A stretch of DNA of 64,000 nt from JBMOMT01 sp049324835 (lineage in GTDB: Bacteria > Chloroflexota > Anaerolineae > CAYNKW01), in contig JBMOMT010000055.1 of NCBI GenBank assembly GCA_049324835.1, positions 177,016 through 241,015 of the forward strand, read 5' to 3'. This document shows positions 51,201 to 59,005 of the stretch, piece by piece. Position 1 is the stretch's first letter. Each line of letters opens with the position of its first letter. A program made the position numbers and the translations under genes. Below the pieces are notes generated by a model that did no database searches, was not told the origin of the DNA, and saw nothing but the letters and a program-made list of their open reading frames with translations.

Positions 51201-52017
51201 CCTGGGCGCCGACCTGAACGGCCTTGCCGCGCTCGTCGGCCAGCAGCAGCGCACCGCCCCGGCGTTCGTCGAACACGCCGTGACCGATATAGTGGATGAT
51301 ACGATAGCCCTGGCGCAGGGCGTCGCGTAGACTGTCGATGGTGGCCGCGGCGGGCAGCAGGCGCGCGCCGGCCTGCCCATCTACCAGGGCCGCGATCTCG
51401 TCGCGCTCGGCGGCCGGCCCGGCAAAGAGCACATCGATCTGGGCGCGATTGTCCTCCAGCAGACGGCTCAGCGCTTCGATGAGGTTGCGCACTTCGCGGC
51501 CGGTCTCCAGGGGAAACGTGCCCGGCGGGTTCGAGATAAGCACCAAAATAGGCACTGGCGCGTGGCTGGTCACCGAGTTCTGCGCCACCGGCTGGCTGTG
51601 ATAGCGCACCAGCGCCGTTTGGGGGTTGAGGGCCAGGAAATCGTGGGCGCCGTCGTCGTAGGTGAACTCCCAGGGCAGGGCGGCCAGTTCCGGCGGCGAG
51701 ATGCGCAGTCGCAGCCGCAGCTTGACCCCCCTGGCCTCTACCAGCGCCAGACTGCGCTGGTAGAGATCACGCACCGGGCCGGGCGGAAACAGATAATCGG
51801 CCAGGCGCTGGCCCAGGGCCAGCAGCGCGTCGCGGTCGGTGATGCCCTGTTTCAGGTCGTCCAGCCAGCGGCGCATCGGCTCGTCGAAAGTGGGCAAGAT
51901 GTGGGCCGGTTCTGGCGTCTCGCCTGCCGGGGAGTACAAAACCGAGACAGGGTAGGCGCCCTCTTGCCCCTGGCCAATGTGTAGATCGAAATTATTAAAG
52001 ACTGACTCACCCGCCAT
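48238..52017 (-). CDS. CHAT protease - STAND ATPase - transmembrane - Ig/FN3-like protein
   Basis: The 1259-residue protein starts with a CHAT caspase-like protease (about 60-390): catalytic His H246 in HYIGHG and Cys C291 in VLNACLSA. A STAND/NB-ARC-like ATPase follows (Walker A APGLGKTAL, K465; Walker B VLLDDLEL), then helical repeat-like segments (about 640-870). One membrane helix (about 888-915), a long Thr/Pro linker, an Ig-like domain (about 1021-1130), a second Thr/Pro linker and an FN3-like end (about 1156-1259) complete it. The protease and ATPase should be cytoplasmic, the rest outside. ATG 52017 is chosen (GGAG 11 bases upstream); GTG at 52029 is the alternative. It could sense an external ligand and activate proteolysis. 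Confidence 0.9.
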   Translation of the reverse strand: MAGESVFNNFDLHIGQGQEGAYPVSVLYSPAGETPEPAHILPTFDEPMRRWLDDLKQGITDRDALLALGQRLADYLFPPGPVRDLYQRSLALVEARGVKLRLRLRISPPELAALPWEFTYDDGAHDFLALNPQTALVRYHSQPVAQNSVTSHAPVPILVLISNPPGTFPLETGREVRNLIEALSRLLEDNRAQIDVLFAGPAAERDEIAALVDGQAGARLLPAAATIDSLRDALRQGYRIIHYIGHGVFDERRGGALLLADERGKAVQVGAQVLAREARGSSVAVMVLNACLSATESAAQSFMGLAPNLIRVGVPAVVAMQYAIPDESAVHFSRTLYRALADGWPLDAAVTEGRKAISAHLTPDDMDWGIPVLFMRSGDGVLWVEKAGEMVVGSYLLQVGATHGSTVSPAPAGNRALPADRPAPVFLRPRAFPGLLDRETELDAAVSALQAATPVEFHAAPGLGKTALLRHLAHRFPPDAFPDGVVYLSARGKPLDDLLQALFEAFFATDAPMKPTDVQIRHALQGKRALVLLDDLELGRDDALALLDAAPACAFLLASCERQLWGEGRALALSGLPAQDALVLIERELGRALSAQERTAAEGLCAALEGHPLRLFQAAALAREEGRSMDQVAQEMAAPPAAGGATAPVVQSLPGQEQQLLAVLAALGGAPLHTEHLSALAGLADAAAVLQQLQNRGLAQSHSPHYSLTGTLAQDLAQMMDLEPVKQKVLDYLIGWAEAQWQDAARLLDSAGAMLHTLAWAASAQRWDGVLRLGRAVQDALILGGRWAAWYQVLQWMLAAARALGDGAAEAWALHQIGSRALCLGDDSAARDALGQALRLRESLGDRVGAALCRHNLQTLALPPAPPSPPPQAPPQALAGASVAPAMPLLAKGAIALVAAAVTVAGALGVWRVVSRPTPTPSPKPTVAAPTATAFDTITPTATFTASPLPPVLPSPSATPKSTSTATVTPTPSATPSRTATATPSRTATATPTATGTATSTATPNITPSATATPTVTVTLAVKRYPSPVLISPRDKTEFEENSYANLWWAWEGKLAEDEYYDVRFWQEGEPHYGVVWTKDEFFGVLGKPGITYYWAIAVIRGQNGKMVTQLSPESEARRLYWVTPTPTPTFTPTATPTFTPTATPTITPTATPDTIPPPAPSPLEPPQEASVACQATVRLVWTAVNDPSGIAAYLGKLERETDEGEWQTSGWGPVAGNRNWIDVAVDCGSFYRWQVRAQDGAGNWSAWSTWSYFGVILD

Positions 52018-52063
52018 GTGATGACTCACTCCCCCCTGAACGGATCCGCATCCCCAAACGCAA

Positions 52064-52103
52064 ACCGACCACCCGTTGGAATCCTTCTTGTCTGGTGGTC
52101 GGT
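52064..52103 (-). promoter_or_regulatory. Hairpin in the leader of the CHAT gene
   Basis: ACCGACCACC (52064-52073) pairs exactly with GGTGGTCGGT (52094-52103) around 20 bases, within the 160-base leader. No T-run follows on the minus strand, so it may act on RNA stability or translation rather than termination. Confidence 0.55.
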
Positions 52104-52182
52104 CGTTGAGCCTTCACGCTTCTCTCCTCGGAAAATCATCGCAACGACGAGAGCCGCAACCCATTTGTTTTGAATGCACTTT

Positions 52183-52211
52183 ATTATACCACGGATTTCC
52201 ACAGAATCCAA
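52183..52211 (-). promoter_or_regulatory. Promoter for the CHAT gene
   Basis: Minus strand: TTGGAT (52206-52211), 17 bases, TATAAT (52183-52188). The leader is about 160 bases, unusually long for this window. Confidence 0.65.
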
Positions 52212-52243
52212 CGCGGCAGGATAGGCTGCTCCAGATGTGACTA

Positions 52244-52750
52244 TTAACGCAAGCGGGCATAAGCCATGCCGATGGCCGTCACGGCATAGATGCCCAGCCC
52301 GCCCAGGCCATACAGACCGATGCCCACAAAAGGCAACACCAGCAACGCTCCCACCACGATGCAGCCACTGACCATGAGCGCCATGTAACGCCCGCGGCGG
52401 CGACGCGCCGCCCAACGGGCCGCCTCGGCGATGATGCCGCCGGCTGCCGGGCCGAGAAAAATGGCCAGCCAGATACCCAGACTGCCCACGATAGCCGCAC
52501 CCACCACCGACGTCACCAGTCCCACGACAACCACCAGGACATAATCCAGCCAGCCAGCGCTGTAAAAAATGGCCTGCTGTTCACGGATGCACTCCGGGCA
52601 GCGATAGCCCACCGGCGTTCGCCGGGCGCACCGGACGCAGATGGGCTTGCCGCAGCGATTGCAGCGTAGCCCCGTTTCCACGTTGGGGTGATAGGCGCAG
52701 GTCAGTCGATCGGTCATCTGGTCCTCGGACGCTGTCTGGGATGGATTCAT
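52244..52750 (-). CDS. B-box-type zinc finger membrane protein
   Basis: The 168-residue protein has an N-terminal zinc-binding part with paired Cys (CAYHPNVETGLRCNRCGKPIC, abbreviated here as C-x3-H, then LRCNRC, PICVRC, YRCPEC), typical of B-box fingers attached to rhomboid-like proteins. About four membrane segments follow (about 65-165), but no rhomboid Ser/His is seen. Its function is unknown. Its ATG at 52750 overlaps the stop of nadK as ATGA, so translation is coupled to nadK. Confidence 0.8.
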   Translation of the reverse strand: MNPSQTASEDQMTDRLTCAYHPNVETGLRCNRCGKPICVRCARRTPVGYRCPECIREQQAIFYSAGWLDYVLVVVVGLVTSVVGAAIVGSLGIWLAIFLGPAAGGIIAEAARWAARRRRGRYMALMVSGCIVVGALLVLPFVGIGLYGLGGLGIYAVTAIGMAYARLR

Positions 52751-53583
52751 TCGTAGCCCGCCGGCCGTAATCGGGCCATCAGCGTGCGGTAAAAATAGGT
52801 GGATTCTTGCATACGCACAAAACAGGCGCGATAAGGACTGGCCTTGACGATCACGGTATCCTCGTGCTGCAATTCGACCTCAAACTGGCCGTCGATGGTG
52901 AGCATGGCTGTGTGATCCGTCGAGACTGCCACCGACACGGTGGAGCCTTCGGCCAGCACCACCGCCCGCTCCAGGCTCAGGTGAGGGGCGATGGGAATGA
53001 CCAGGATGTTGTGCAGTTGGGGCGGCAAGATCGGCCCACCCACGGCCAGGGCGTAGGCTGTCGAGCCGGTGGCCGTGGCGATGATCAGACCATCGGCGGC
53101 GTAGGTGGCCAGATAACCGCCGTCGACAGAGGCCGTGAGCCGTACGATACGCGCCAGGCTGCCCCGACTGACCACCACGTCGTTGAGGGCCTCGAAAGCG
53201 CGGCGGCACTCGCCGTTGTGCAGAAACTCGGCATGGAGCATCATCCGCTGCTCGATCCAATAATCACCTTCCAGCAGGCGGCCCATCGGGGCCTGCCAAT
53301 CGCCGGGCTGAAGCTCGGCCAGGAAACCCAACCGGCCCAGGTTGAGGCCCAGGATGGGCACGCCGTGGCAGGCGCCCATGCGCGCTGCCCGCAGGATGGT
53401 GCCGTCGCCGCCCAGGGTGATGAGCAGATCGAGGCTGCCGATTTCGCCCTCGACCAGGGCCTCGTCCCAGGCAGAGGCCTGCCAGGGTGAGACGCCGTGC
53501 ATCGCCAGCCAGGCCGCGATCTCTTGGGCCAGCGACTGTGATTGGGGCAGTTTGGGGTGGTGCAGGATGCCGATGCGTTTCAT
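52747..53583 (-). CDS. nadK: NAD kinase
   Basis: The 278-residue protein phosphorylates NAD to NADP. It has the GGDG motif (LLITLGGDGTILRAA), NLGRLGFLAE, and the Ser/Thr-rich loop ATGSTAYALAVGGPIL, all typical of the family, at the normal length. It lies 5 bases after hisS and overlaps the zinc-finger membrane gene by 4 bases. The ribosome site at 53583 is weak. Confidence 0.95.
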   Translation of the reverse strand: MKRIGILHHPKLPQSQSLAQEIAAWLAMHGVSPWQASAWDEALVEGEIGSLDLLITLGGDGTILRAARMGACHGVPILGLNLGRLGFLAELQPGDWQAPMGRLLEGDYWIEQRMMLHAEFLHNGECRRAFEALNDVVVSRGSLARIVRLTASVDGGYLATYAADGLIIATATGSTAYALAVGGPILPPQLHNILVIPIAPHLSLERAVVLAEGSTVSVAVSTDHTAMLTIDGQFEVELQHEDTVIVKASPYRACFVRMQESTYFYRTLMARLRPAGYE

Positions 53584-53588
53584 GAGTT

Positions 53589-54860
53589 CTACGCGCCATT
53601 CATCAGGCGGCCCTGCAGCCAGCGTACGATGTCGTCCTGATCGATGCGCTGCTGCTGGCCGTGGGCCATATCGCGCACCGTCACCTGGCCGGCGGTGATC
53701 TCGTCCTGGCCCAGGATCAACACCAGGCTCATCTCTTGCCGTCCCGCCTGTCGTAGTTGCGCTTTGAGGCTACGATCGCCCAGGCTCATCACGGCTGCCA
53801 CATCGGCGCTGCGCAGCCGGTCCAGGATGCGGACGGCGGCGCGTTTGGCCGCCTCGCCCTGAAAGGCCAGCATCACCGTGGGCCGCGGCAGCGGCGGCGG
53901 CTGGACGCCCTGTTGCTGCAGGGTGAGGATGATGCGCTCGATGCCGGTGGCAAAACCGACGCCGGCTGTGGCCGGCCCGCCGATGAGCTCGATCAGGCCA
54001 TCGTAGCGGCCACCGCCGCAGACGGCGTTCTGAGCGCCGATGCCCTCGGCCCACACTTCAAAGACGGTCTTGGTGTAATAATCCAGGCCGCGCACCAGAC
54101 GATGGTTCAGGGTATAGGGTCGATCCAGTTCGTCCAGGTAACCCAACAGTGCGGCAAAGTGGGCCTGACACTCGTCGCAGAGATGATCGGTGATGCGCGG
54201 TGCACTCTCGATGACCGGCTGGCACTGTGGCTGTTTACAATCCAACACTCGCAATGGATTGGTCTCCAGCCGGCGGCGGCAGTCCTGGCAGATGAGGTCG
54301 TGATAGCGGCGATAATAGGCCGCCAAAATCTGGCTGTAGCCCGGTTTGCAGCGTGGGCAGCCGGTGGAATTGAGCTGGAACGACAACGATTTGAACCCCA
54401 GGTCGGCATAGATGTGCCAGGCCACCGACATGATCTCCAGGTCGGCGGCCGGGTCTTGCTCGCCGATAGACTCGACGTTGAGCTGCCAGAACTGGCGATA
54501 GCGCCCGGCCTGCGGCCGTTCGTAACGAAAGGCCGGCCCGATGGAATAGAGCCTGACCGGGCTGGGCAGCACGCGCATGCCGTGCTCCACGTAGGCGCGC
54601 ATCACGCCGGCGGTGAATTCGGGCCGCAGGGTGAGCGAGCGGCCGCCGCGGTCCTCAAAGGTGTACATCTCTTTTTCGACAATGTCGGTCGCCTCGCCGA
54701 CGCCGCGGGCAAAGAGTGACGTGTCTTCAAAGATGGGCACGTCGATCTCTTGAAAGCCATATTGTCCGGCGATGTGGCGCATCTTGCCGATGACGTAACG
54801 CCAGTAGGGCTGGTCTTGGGGCAAAATGTCCTGTGTTCCGGTGGGAGCTTGGTAGGGCAA
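53589..54860 (-). CDS. hisS: Histidyl-tRNA synthetase
   Basis: The 423-residue class II synthetase has GTQDILPQD at the start, motif 2 RPEFTAGVMRAY, the histidine-A signature VRGLDYYTKTVFEV, GGGRYDGL and a C-terminal anticodon-binding domain. It charges tRNA-His with His. The start is TTG at 54860, with AAGGAGGA correctly placed upstream. It is the first of a tight run with nadK and the zinc-finger gene. Confidence 0.96.
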   Translation of the reverse strand: MPYQAPTGTQDILPQDQPYWRYVIGKMRHIAGQYGFQEIDVPIFEDTSLFARGVGEATDIVEKEMYTFEDRGGRSLTLRPEFTAGVMRAYVEHGMRVLPSPVRLYSIGPAFRYERPQAGRYRQFWQLNVESIGEQDPAADLEIMSVAWHIYADLGFKSLSFQLNSTGCPRCKPGYSQILAAYYRRYHDLICQDCRRRLETNPLRVLDCKQPQCQPVIESAPRITDHLCDECQAHFAALLGYLDELDRPYTLNHRLVRGLDYYTKTVFEVWAEGIGAQNAVCGGGRYDGLIELIGGPATAGVGFATGIERIILTLQQQGVQPPPLPRPTVMLAFQGEAAKRAAVRILDRLRSADVAAVMSLGDRSLKAQLRQAGRQEMSLVLILGQDEITAGQVTVRDMAHGQQQRIDQDDIVRWLQGRLMNGA

Positions 54861-54871
54861 GGGTTCCTCCT

Positions 54872-55735
54872 TCAGCCAGCCGCCTCTTCCATCAGCGACA
54901 TGGGCACCACAGCCACACCGACGATGCCCGGCCCGGTGTGTACACCCAGCACAGGCGAGATGCGCAGCACCTCCAGTTTCGCCACCTTGAGACGCTCCTG
55001 GATGAGCTGCCCCAGTTTTTCGGCCTGTTGGGCCAACTGTCCGTGCATCACCGATACCCAGAGGGGCGTGTGGGAATCGTAAATATCGGTCAGGTGATCA
55101 ACCAGCGTGTCCAGCGCCCGCGACAAGGTGCGCTCCTTGCCCACGGTGCTATATTTGCCGTCGGCTTGGTCCACGTGGATCACGGGCTTGATCTTGAGCA
55201 GCGCCCCGGTCAGCGCCTGCACCCTGCCGATGCGGCCGCCGCGAGCCAGGTACTCCAACGTCTCCAGGGTATAGATCACCTCCGTCGCCGAGCGGATGCG
55301 CGTCAGGTGGGCCAGGATTTTTTCCTTGGGCCAGCCCATACGCGCCGCATGGGCCGCGGCCAGCACCTGAAATCGCTGCCCTCCCGAAAGGGTCATAGTA
55401 TCCACCGTGGTGACGTCGCACCCCGATTCTTCGGCGCCCATCTGAGCCGCTTTGATGGTGCCGCTGAGCCCAGAAGAGATATGAATGGACAGTATCTCTT
55501 TTGCCACAGCAGCCGCCTGGCGATAGAGCTCGGCGAACTCGCCCGCCGAGGGCATGGCCGTTGTCGGCACATTGGGCGCTATGGCCTTGAGCCGGTCATA
55601 GAAGGCGTCCGGTGAAATATCCTCGGAGCGGATCTCCTCACCGGGAAACTGGATCAGGAGCGGGGCCACGATGATCCCCAGGTCTCGAACCTCGTCCGCA
55701 GGAAGGTCTGCGGCGCTGTCAGTCACGATCTTCAT
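54872..55735 (-). CDS. DegV-family fatty-acid-binding protein
   Basis: The 287-residue protein begins MKIVTDSAADLP, then has VPTTAMPSAGEF, ISSGLSGTIKAAQ and a C-terminal VLGVHTGPGIVGVAV, the pattern of DegV/FakB proteins, which bind a fatty acid and present it to a kinase. The start at 55735 is chosen for AGGAGAG upstream and for the usual MKIVTDS start. The FakA-type kinase is not next to it. Confidence 0.92.
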   Translation of the reverse strand: MKIVTDSAADLPADEVRDLGIIVAPLLIQFPGEEIRSEDISPDAFYDRLKAIAPNVPTTAMPSAGEFAELYRQAAAVAKEILSIHISSGLSGTIKAAQMGAEESGCDVTTVDTMTLSGGQRFQVLAAAHAARMGWPKEKILAHLTRIRSATEVIYTLETLEYLARGGRIGRVQALTGALLKIKPVIHVDQADGKYSTVGKERTLSRALDTLVDHLTDIYDSHTPLWVSVMHGQLAQQAEKLGQLIQERLKVAKLEVLRISPVLGVHTGPGIVGVAVVPMSLMEEAAG

Positions 55736-55906
55736 TTGTCTCTCCTTGCTGTCCTTGCAAAATGGCATCGACCTCTGAGGGCAAGTACAGCAAGGGCTGG
55801 GTTCAGGCGCCAACCACCTCTGTGACAGTACTCACACCGTCGAAGCCGAATCTGCGGATGGGCGATGGCGTCTCGCGCTGTCCATCGGCCAGATTGGCAA
55901 AACAGG

Positions 55907-56539
55907 TTATTCGAAAATCTGCCCGTCGATCTGGGCGCGTTTCACGTAAAAAAGCTCACACGAGCCGTCGCCGCTGTCGCTGCGGGAAAGGCTGGTTTTC
56001 CACCACACCCGGCGGCCGCGATACGTGCCGCTGACGTTGACCAGATAACCCTCCAGGTAGATTTCGTCGTCCTCTTTTATTTCATCGAGGGCCTGCTGGA
56101 GGTTTTCTGTGGCCGGGATGAGGTGATGGTTGGACGAGTGGGTGATGACGAACGTTTTGTCGAATGGGCTGCCGGCCCGGTATTGGTAAAAGTACCAGCG
56201 GTTGTTCTGGCTGTAGCTGATGTAGGCATCGTACTCGGCCGCGGCCAGTTTGCCCCACGCCAGGGCCAGATCCATGGGTGAGATTTGCGACTCCCAGCCG
56301 GTGCGATACCGTTTTTTGCCAACCACTCTGGCAGCGATGCGGTATCTGGCCAGCGGTGTCAGGCTGAATTCACCCCTGTCGGTCTCGATGACGATGGGTG
56401 TTTTGGTCTGGTAATCCACCTGGATCGGGTCTTGAGAAATGTCGATGGGCTGTGAAGCCTCATCCACAGGCTGTGGCGTGCTGCACCCCGTCACCAACAG
56501 AATCATCAGCGTGAAGAGAATCCAGGCCAGCGCTCGCAT
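55907..56539 (-). CDS. Lipoprotein of unknown function
   Basis: The protein of about 210 residues starts with a lipoprotein signal (lipobox VTGC, Cys near residue 19). Its body has a recognisable order of motifs seen in a widespread uncharacterised family: ARYRIAARVVGKKRYRTGWESQ followed by SPMDLALAWGKL, SQNNRWYFYQY and HSSNHHLIPA, given here in parts. No function is known. ATG at 56539 has GAGGTG upstream; a longer start at 56590 would overlap the promoter. Confidence 0.7.
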   Translation of the reverse strand: MRALAWILFTLMILLVTGCSTPQPVDEASQPIDISQDPIQVDYQTKTPIVIETDRGEFSLTPLARYRIAARVVGKKRYRTGWESQISPMDLALAWGKLAAAEYDAYISYSQNNRWYFYQYRAGSPFDKTFVITHSSNHHLIPATENLQQALDEIKEDDEIYLEGYLVNVSGTYRGRRVWWKTSLSRSDSGDGSCELFYVKRAQIDGQIFE

Positions 56540-56561
56540 CACCTCGTCACCTCTGGCAGCG

Positions 56562-56590
56562 ATTATAACATCGCCGGGGGGAAAAGGCAA
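56562..56590 (-). promoter_or_regulatory. Promoter for the lipoprotein at 55907-56539
   Basis: Minus strand TTGCCT (56585-56590), 17 bases, TATAAT (56562-56567), leaving a leader of about 15-20 bases. Confidence 0.6.
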
Positions 56591-56593
56591 GGC

Positions 56594-57433
56594 TCAGCTC
56601 AGCCTGGCTTCCAGCCAGGCTGCCATGTCGGCAAAGACCTGCTGTTGCTCTGGCTCGTTGAATATCTCGTGATACAGCCCCTGGTAAAATTTCAACGTTT
56701 TGTCGGCAGATCGTACGCCGTCATAGATCGCCTGGCTGCCCTCCGGATCGGCCAGCCGGTCGGCGGTGCCGTGGAGGATGAGCGCCGGCAGTTGGATCTG
56801 CGGCAACTCTTGCAGGGCCAGCTCTCCGCCGCGCAACAGTTGCACGCCCATGCGCGCCCGCACCTTGCCCAGGTAATTGAGCGGATCGCTGCGATAGCGG
56901 GCCACCACCTCTGGATCGCGGGAAACCGCCTCTGCCTCCAACACCACCACCGGCAGGCGAGGGGCCACGGCGGCCACCAACCTGGAGAGGCCGATGAGCA
57001 ACGGCGACACTTGGCCGCCCACTTTGACCCCCGCGCCGGAGGTGATCAGGCCGCTGAGTTCGGCGCCGTGGCGGGCGGCAAAGAGCGTGGCGATGGCGCC
57101 GCCCATGCTGTGGCCGATCAGAAAGACCTTTTTGCCCGGCTGCTGCTCTTTGACCAGGCCCAGAAAGGTGTGAAGGTCGGTGAGGAAGTCCTCAAAACGC
57201 ACCACATCGGCGCGGACGCCATCCGACTGGCCGTGGCCGCGATGGTCGAGAGCGTAGACGCTGTAGCCCAGCCCGCCCAAGTGTTGGCCCAAATGGGCGT
57301 AGCGCCCGCTGTGCTCGGCCAGGCCGTGGGCGATCAACAACACAGCGCGCGGATCGCCCTCCGGTTGCCAGCTCTGGCCAAAGATGTTGTAGCCTGCCAG
57401 ACCGGTAAAGCGGAACGTTTTATGTTGGGTCAT
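56594..57433 (-). CDS. Alpha/beta hydrolase of the monoglyceride-lipase type
   Basis: The protein of about 279 residues has the start HGLAEHSGRYAHL and DHRGHGQSDG, the nucleophile elbow GHSMGG with the catalytic Ser, and near the end HGTADRLAD (acid) and YHEIFNE (His). It probably hydrolyses acylglycerols or similar esters. The start at 57433 is chosen for AAGGAGG upstream. It is 43 bases after the mazG stop. Confidence 0.9.
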   Translation of the reverse strand: MTQHKTFRFTGLAGYNIFGQSWQPEGDPRAVLLIAHGLAEHSGRYAHLGQHLGGLGYSVYALDHRGHGQSDGVRADVVRFEDFLTDLHTFLGLVKEQQPGKKVFLIGHSMGGAIATLFAARHGAELSGLITSGAGVKVGGQVSPLLIGLSRLVAAVAPRLPVVVLEAEAVSRDPEVVARYRSDPLNYLGKVRARMGVQLLRGGELALQELPQIQLPALILHGTADRLADPEGSQAIYDGVRSADKTLKFYQGLYHEIFNEPEQQQVFADMAAWLEARLS

Positions 57434-57476
57434 GGGACTGCCTCCTTGGGTCGATCTATCGTACACGTTTGACAAA

Positions 57477-58859
57477 TTAGCCGGACGACCGTGCGGCGAA
57501 ACGCTGGATGAAGCGCTCTGTGGCCAACCGCAGCGCGCTCTCGGCGTCTATTTCCACACGCTGGGCCAGGCCCACCAGGGCCAACAGCACGTCGCCCAGG
57601 ATTGGCTCACCATCGACCGGATCCTGGTTCTGCAATTCTGTTTCCAACTGAGCCAGGCTGGCGGGCAGGGGAGCATCTTGATCATAATCGAGCCGCGCCG
57701 CGCGGGCGATCAGGGCTTGAGCGCGGGCCAACGCCGGCAGCGCCCGCGGCACGCCGTTGAGCGCGGCGGTCGCTTGATCTGCGTCGGCCTGGCCGCGCTC
57801 GGTCCGCTCCTGCTGTTTGATGGCCTCCCAATTGTGCAACACCTCGTCCACACCCCCGACGCTCAGGTGATCGAACACGTGAGGATGCCGCCGCCAGAGT
57901 TTGGTCACGATGCCGTTGATGACGTCGCCGGGCATAAACTCACCATCCTCAACGGCGATCTGGGTTTGCAGGCCCACCTGCAACAGCAGGTCGCCCAGTT
58001 CTTCGCACAACTTGTCAGTGTCGTCGGTATCGATGGCCTCCAGCACTTCGTAGGTTTCTTCCAGCAGGCCATCGCGCAGGCTGTGGTGGGTCTGTTTACG
58101 ATCCCAGGGGCAGCCATCGGGGGCGCGCAAGTGAGCCACCACCTCTTGCAGCGTCTCGTAGGCCGAAGGGGCCGGCAGAGGCGGCAGGTAGAGCGACGTG
58201 AGGTGATCCATATCCGGCTGCCGGTCGAGTTCGTAGAGCGGCAGGGTTCGCACCACGGCCCCGGCGGCGCCGGCGGCTCGCACCAGCGTCACCGGGTGCT
58301 CGTCGGGGTAGAGGTTCATCAGGGTGAGCTTGACCTCGGCGGCGATCTCGCGGTTGTAGAGTTGGCCCAGCAGCGCCGGTCGGTCGGCGGAGAGAGGGGG
58401 ATGATGCTGCGCTGCGACGATCTGGGCATCGACGATCTGCAAGCCGTCCAATGGATCCTGCTTTAGCGCCGAGAGGGTTGGCTCGATGAAACTCAGCCCG
58501 TCGATGACCTCGACGGGCACGTTCGCCTGTGCCGCCAGCGTCAGGATGTGCTGTGTCGTGGCCTCGCCCACCAGCGGGTGGCCCGGCACAGCATAGAGCA
58601 CCCCCTGCGGGCGCTGCCCCAGCCGAACCACCTCGGCAGCGATGGTCTCGTAGACCGCTTGAAAACTGGGCAGCGATTCGTACAGCGTATCAAAAGAGTG
58701 GCGCGTCAGATCGGCGGGCAGTGCGGCCACGGTGGGATGCCTCTGGGTGCGTAGATACACCTCGTTCGCCTCGGCCAGCCGTTTTGAGGCCTGAAGCGTG
58801 AGTAGATCGGCGCTGCCGGGGCCAAGCCCGACGATGGTGATGCAGCCAGGTTGGGACAT
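57477..58859 (-). CDS. mazG: MazG-type nucleoside triphosphate pyrophosphohydrolase with tetrapyrrole-methylase-like domain
   Basis: The 460-residue protein has an N-terminal SAM-dependent tetrapyrrole-methylase-like part (ITIVGLGPGSADLLTL, YAVPGHPLVGE, about 1-230), as in B. subtilis YabN, then a MazG domain (about 240-350) with GCPWDRKQTH, EETYEVLEAI, the metal-binding EELGDLLLQV and HPHVFDH. It should hydrolyse abnormal or excess NTPs. The C-terminus (350-460) has a second, partial all-alpha segment (GDVLLALVGLAQ). ATG at 58859 has GGAG. Confidence 0.92.
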   Translation of the reverse strand: MSQPGCITIVGLGPGSADLLTLQASKRLAEANEVYLRTQRHPTVAALPADLTRHSFDTLYESLPSFQAVYETIAAEVVRLGQRPQGVLYAVPGHPLVGEATTQHILTLAAQANVPVEVIDGLSFIEPTLSALKQDPLDGLQIVDAQIVAAQHHPPLSADRPALLGQLYNREIAAEVKLTLMNLYPDEHPVTLVRAAGAAGAVVRTLPLYELDRQPDMDHLTSLYLPPLPAPSAYETLQEVVAHLRAPDGCPWDRKQTHHSLRDGLLEETYEVLEAIDTDDTDKLCEELGDLLLQVGLQTQIAVEDGEFMPGDVINGIVTKLWRRHPHVFDHLSVGGVDEVLHNWEAIKQQERTERGQADADQATAALNGVPRALPALARAQALIARAARLDYDQDAPLPASLAQLETELQNQDPVDGEPILGDVLLALVGLAQRVEIDAESALRLATERFIQRFAARSSG

Positions 58860-58902
58860 GGCGTGACTCCTGAAGCAGATCGAATGGATAGGTCAGAGCA
58901 AC

Positions 58903-58931
58903 ATTATACCATCGGCGCAGAGATTGAGCAA
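58903..58931 (-). promoter_or_regulatory. mazG promoter
   Basis: Minus strand TTGCTC (58926-58931), 17 bases, TATAAT (58903-58908). Its -35 lies back to back with that of the rarA promoter. Confidence 0.65.
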
Positions 58932-58940
58932 TCGCCGTTT

Positions 58941-58969
58941 TTGTCCAGGCGGCGGCTTTGCGGTATAAT
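58941..58969 (+). promoter_or_regulatory. rarA promoter
   Basis: TTGTCC (58941-58946), 17 bases, TATAAT (58964-58969). The leader is about 30 bases. Confidence 0.68.
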
Positions 58970-59005
58970 GGCTCAGACAGAACCGGCGTTCTTTTGGAGG
59001 AATCC

